DNA of 6,198 bases from Crocinitomix sp. (lineage in GTDB: Bacteria > Bacteroidota > Bacteroidia > Flavobacteriales_D > Crocinitomicaceae). A program made the translations under genes and the position numbers. Shown here piece by piece: positions 6,137 to 6,198 of the stretch. The notes beneath the pieces are model-generated. The model had not been told where the DNA came from, did not search any database, and worked only from the letters and a program-made list of their open reading frames with translations. The stretch is taken from NCBI GenBank assembly GCA_020849935.1, contig JADZFJ010000415.1, positions 1 to 6,198 on the forward strand, in the 5' to 3' direction. Every line of letters begins with the position of its first letter. Position 1 is the stretch's first letter.

Positions 6137-6198
6137 GTTAGTGCATAAATAAACTCTCGATCCTAAACTTTAAAATCGGTTGTTTTTCAATTAATTAA

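Larger units (their letters stand above)
5886..6198. other. Intergenic region upstream of feoA, with no gene seen
   Basis: This stretch is 313 bp to the window edge. It contains the feoA promoter at its left end, an AT-rich stretch with no coding frame (5920-6000), the second two-hairpin repeat (6002-6136), and a final AT-rich tail (6145-6198) that could be the upstream region of a gene beyond the window. Near 5971-5993 a weak hairpin, CTTAAA/TTTAAG, is followed by a T-rich run on the plus strand, but no plus-strand gene lies upstream for it to terminate. Confidence 0.6.

Noticed and set aside
6002..6145. Integron attC site (GGCGTTAGTGC resembles an attC end; GCGTTAGT also lies near copy A on the minus strand at 140-147)
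   Set aside because: No matching RYYYAAC partner folds with it, the 8-mer lies on opposite sides of the two repeat copies, and no integrase or cassette structure is present.

Overview
The window looks like chromosomal DNA from a member of the Bacteroidota, most likely a flavobacterium. It is AT-rich and its start codons follow A-rich stretches rather than Shine-Dalgarno sequences. One protein carries a type IX secretion (T9SS) C-terminal sorting domain. A perfect Bacteroidota-type -7 element (TAnnTTTG) lies before feoA. The feo locus has the short FeoA, the ~700-residue FeoB and the small Cys-tailed companion protein often seen in this phylum. The phylum call is secure; anything finer is inference.

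Layout, left to right. Positions 1-120 hold one copy (minus strand, cut by the window edge) of a two-hairpin intergenic repeat. Next is a minus-strand gene (151-1044) for a Cys-containing N-terminal domain, one membrane segment and a T9SS sorting domain. A divergent intergenic region with a 13-bp direct repeat follows. A tight plus-strand operon comes next: a PAP2-family membrane phosphatase (1262-1867), a CrcB/Fluc fluoride channel (1860-2237, overlapping by 8 bp), then an exported OmpA-family protein (2245-3411). The reading frame of this last gene is interrupted by an in-frame TGA at codon 28, just after the signal peptide. Converging on it is the minus-strand iron operon feoA-feoB-small Cys-rich protein (5885 to 3441), whose three genes overlap by 4 bp or sit 1 bp apart. 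Positions 5886-6198 are intergenic and contain the feoA promoter and a second copy of the two-hairpin repeat on the plus strand.

The feo genes form one functional unit. FeoB is the GTPase-linked ferrous iron permease of the inner membrane, FeoA its cytosolic SH3-like partner, and the 45-residue Cys-tailed membrane protein a probable accessory. The PAP2/CrcB/OmpA-like group is co-transcribed by arrangement, but the sequence does not prove a shared function.

The two observations most worth a second look are the interrupted OmpA-family gene and the pair of outward-pointing composite hairpin repeats. The two repeats share conserved single-stranded segments but have quite different stems. I see no CRISPR array, tRNA, rRNA, transposase or phage gene.
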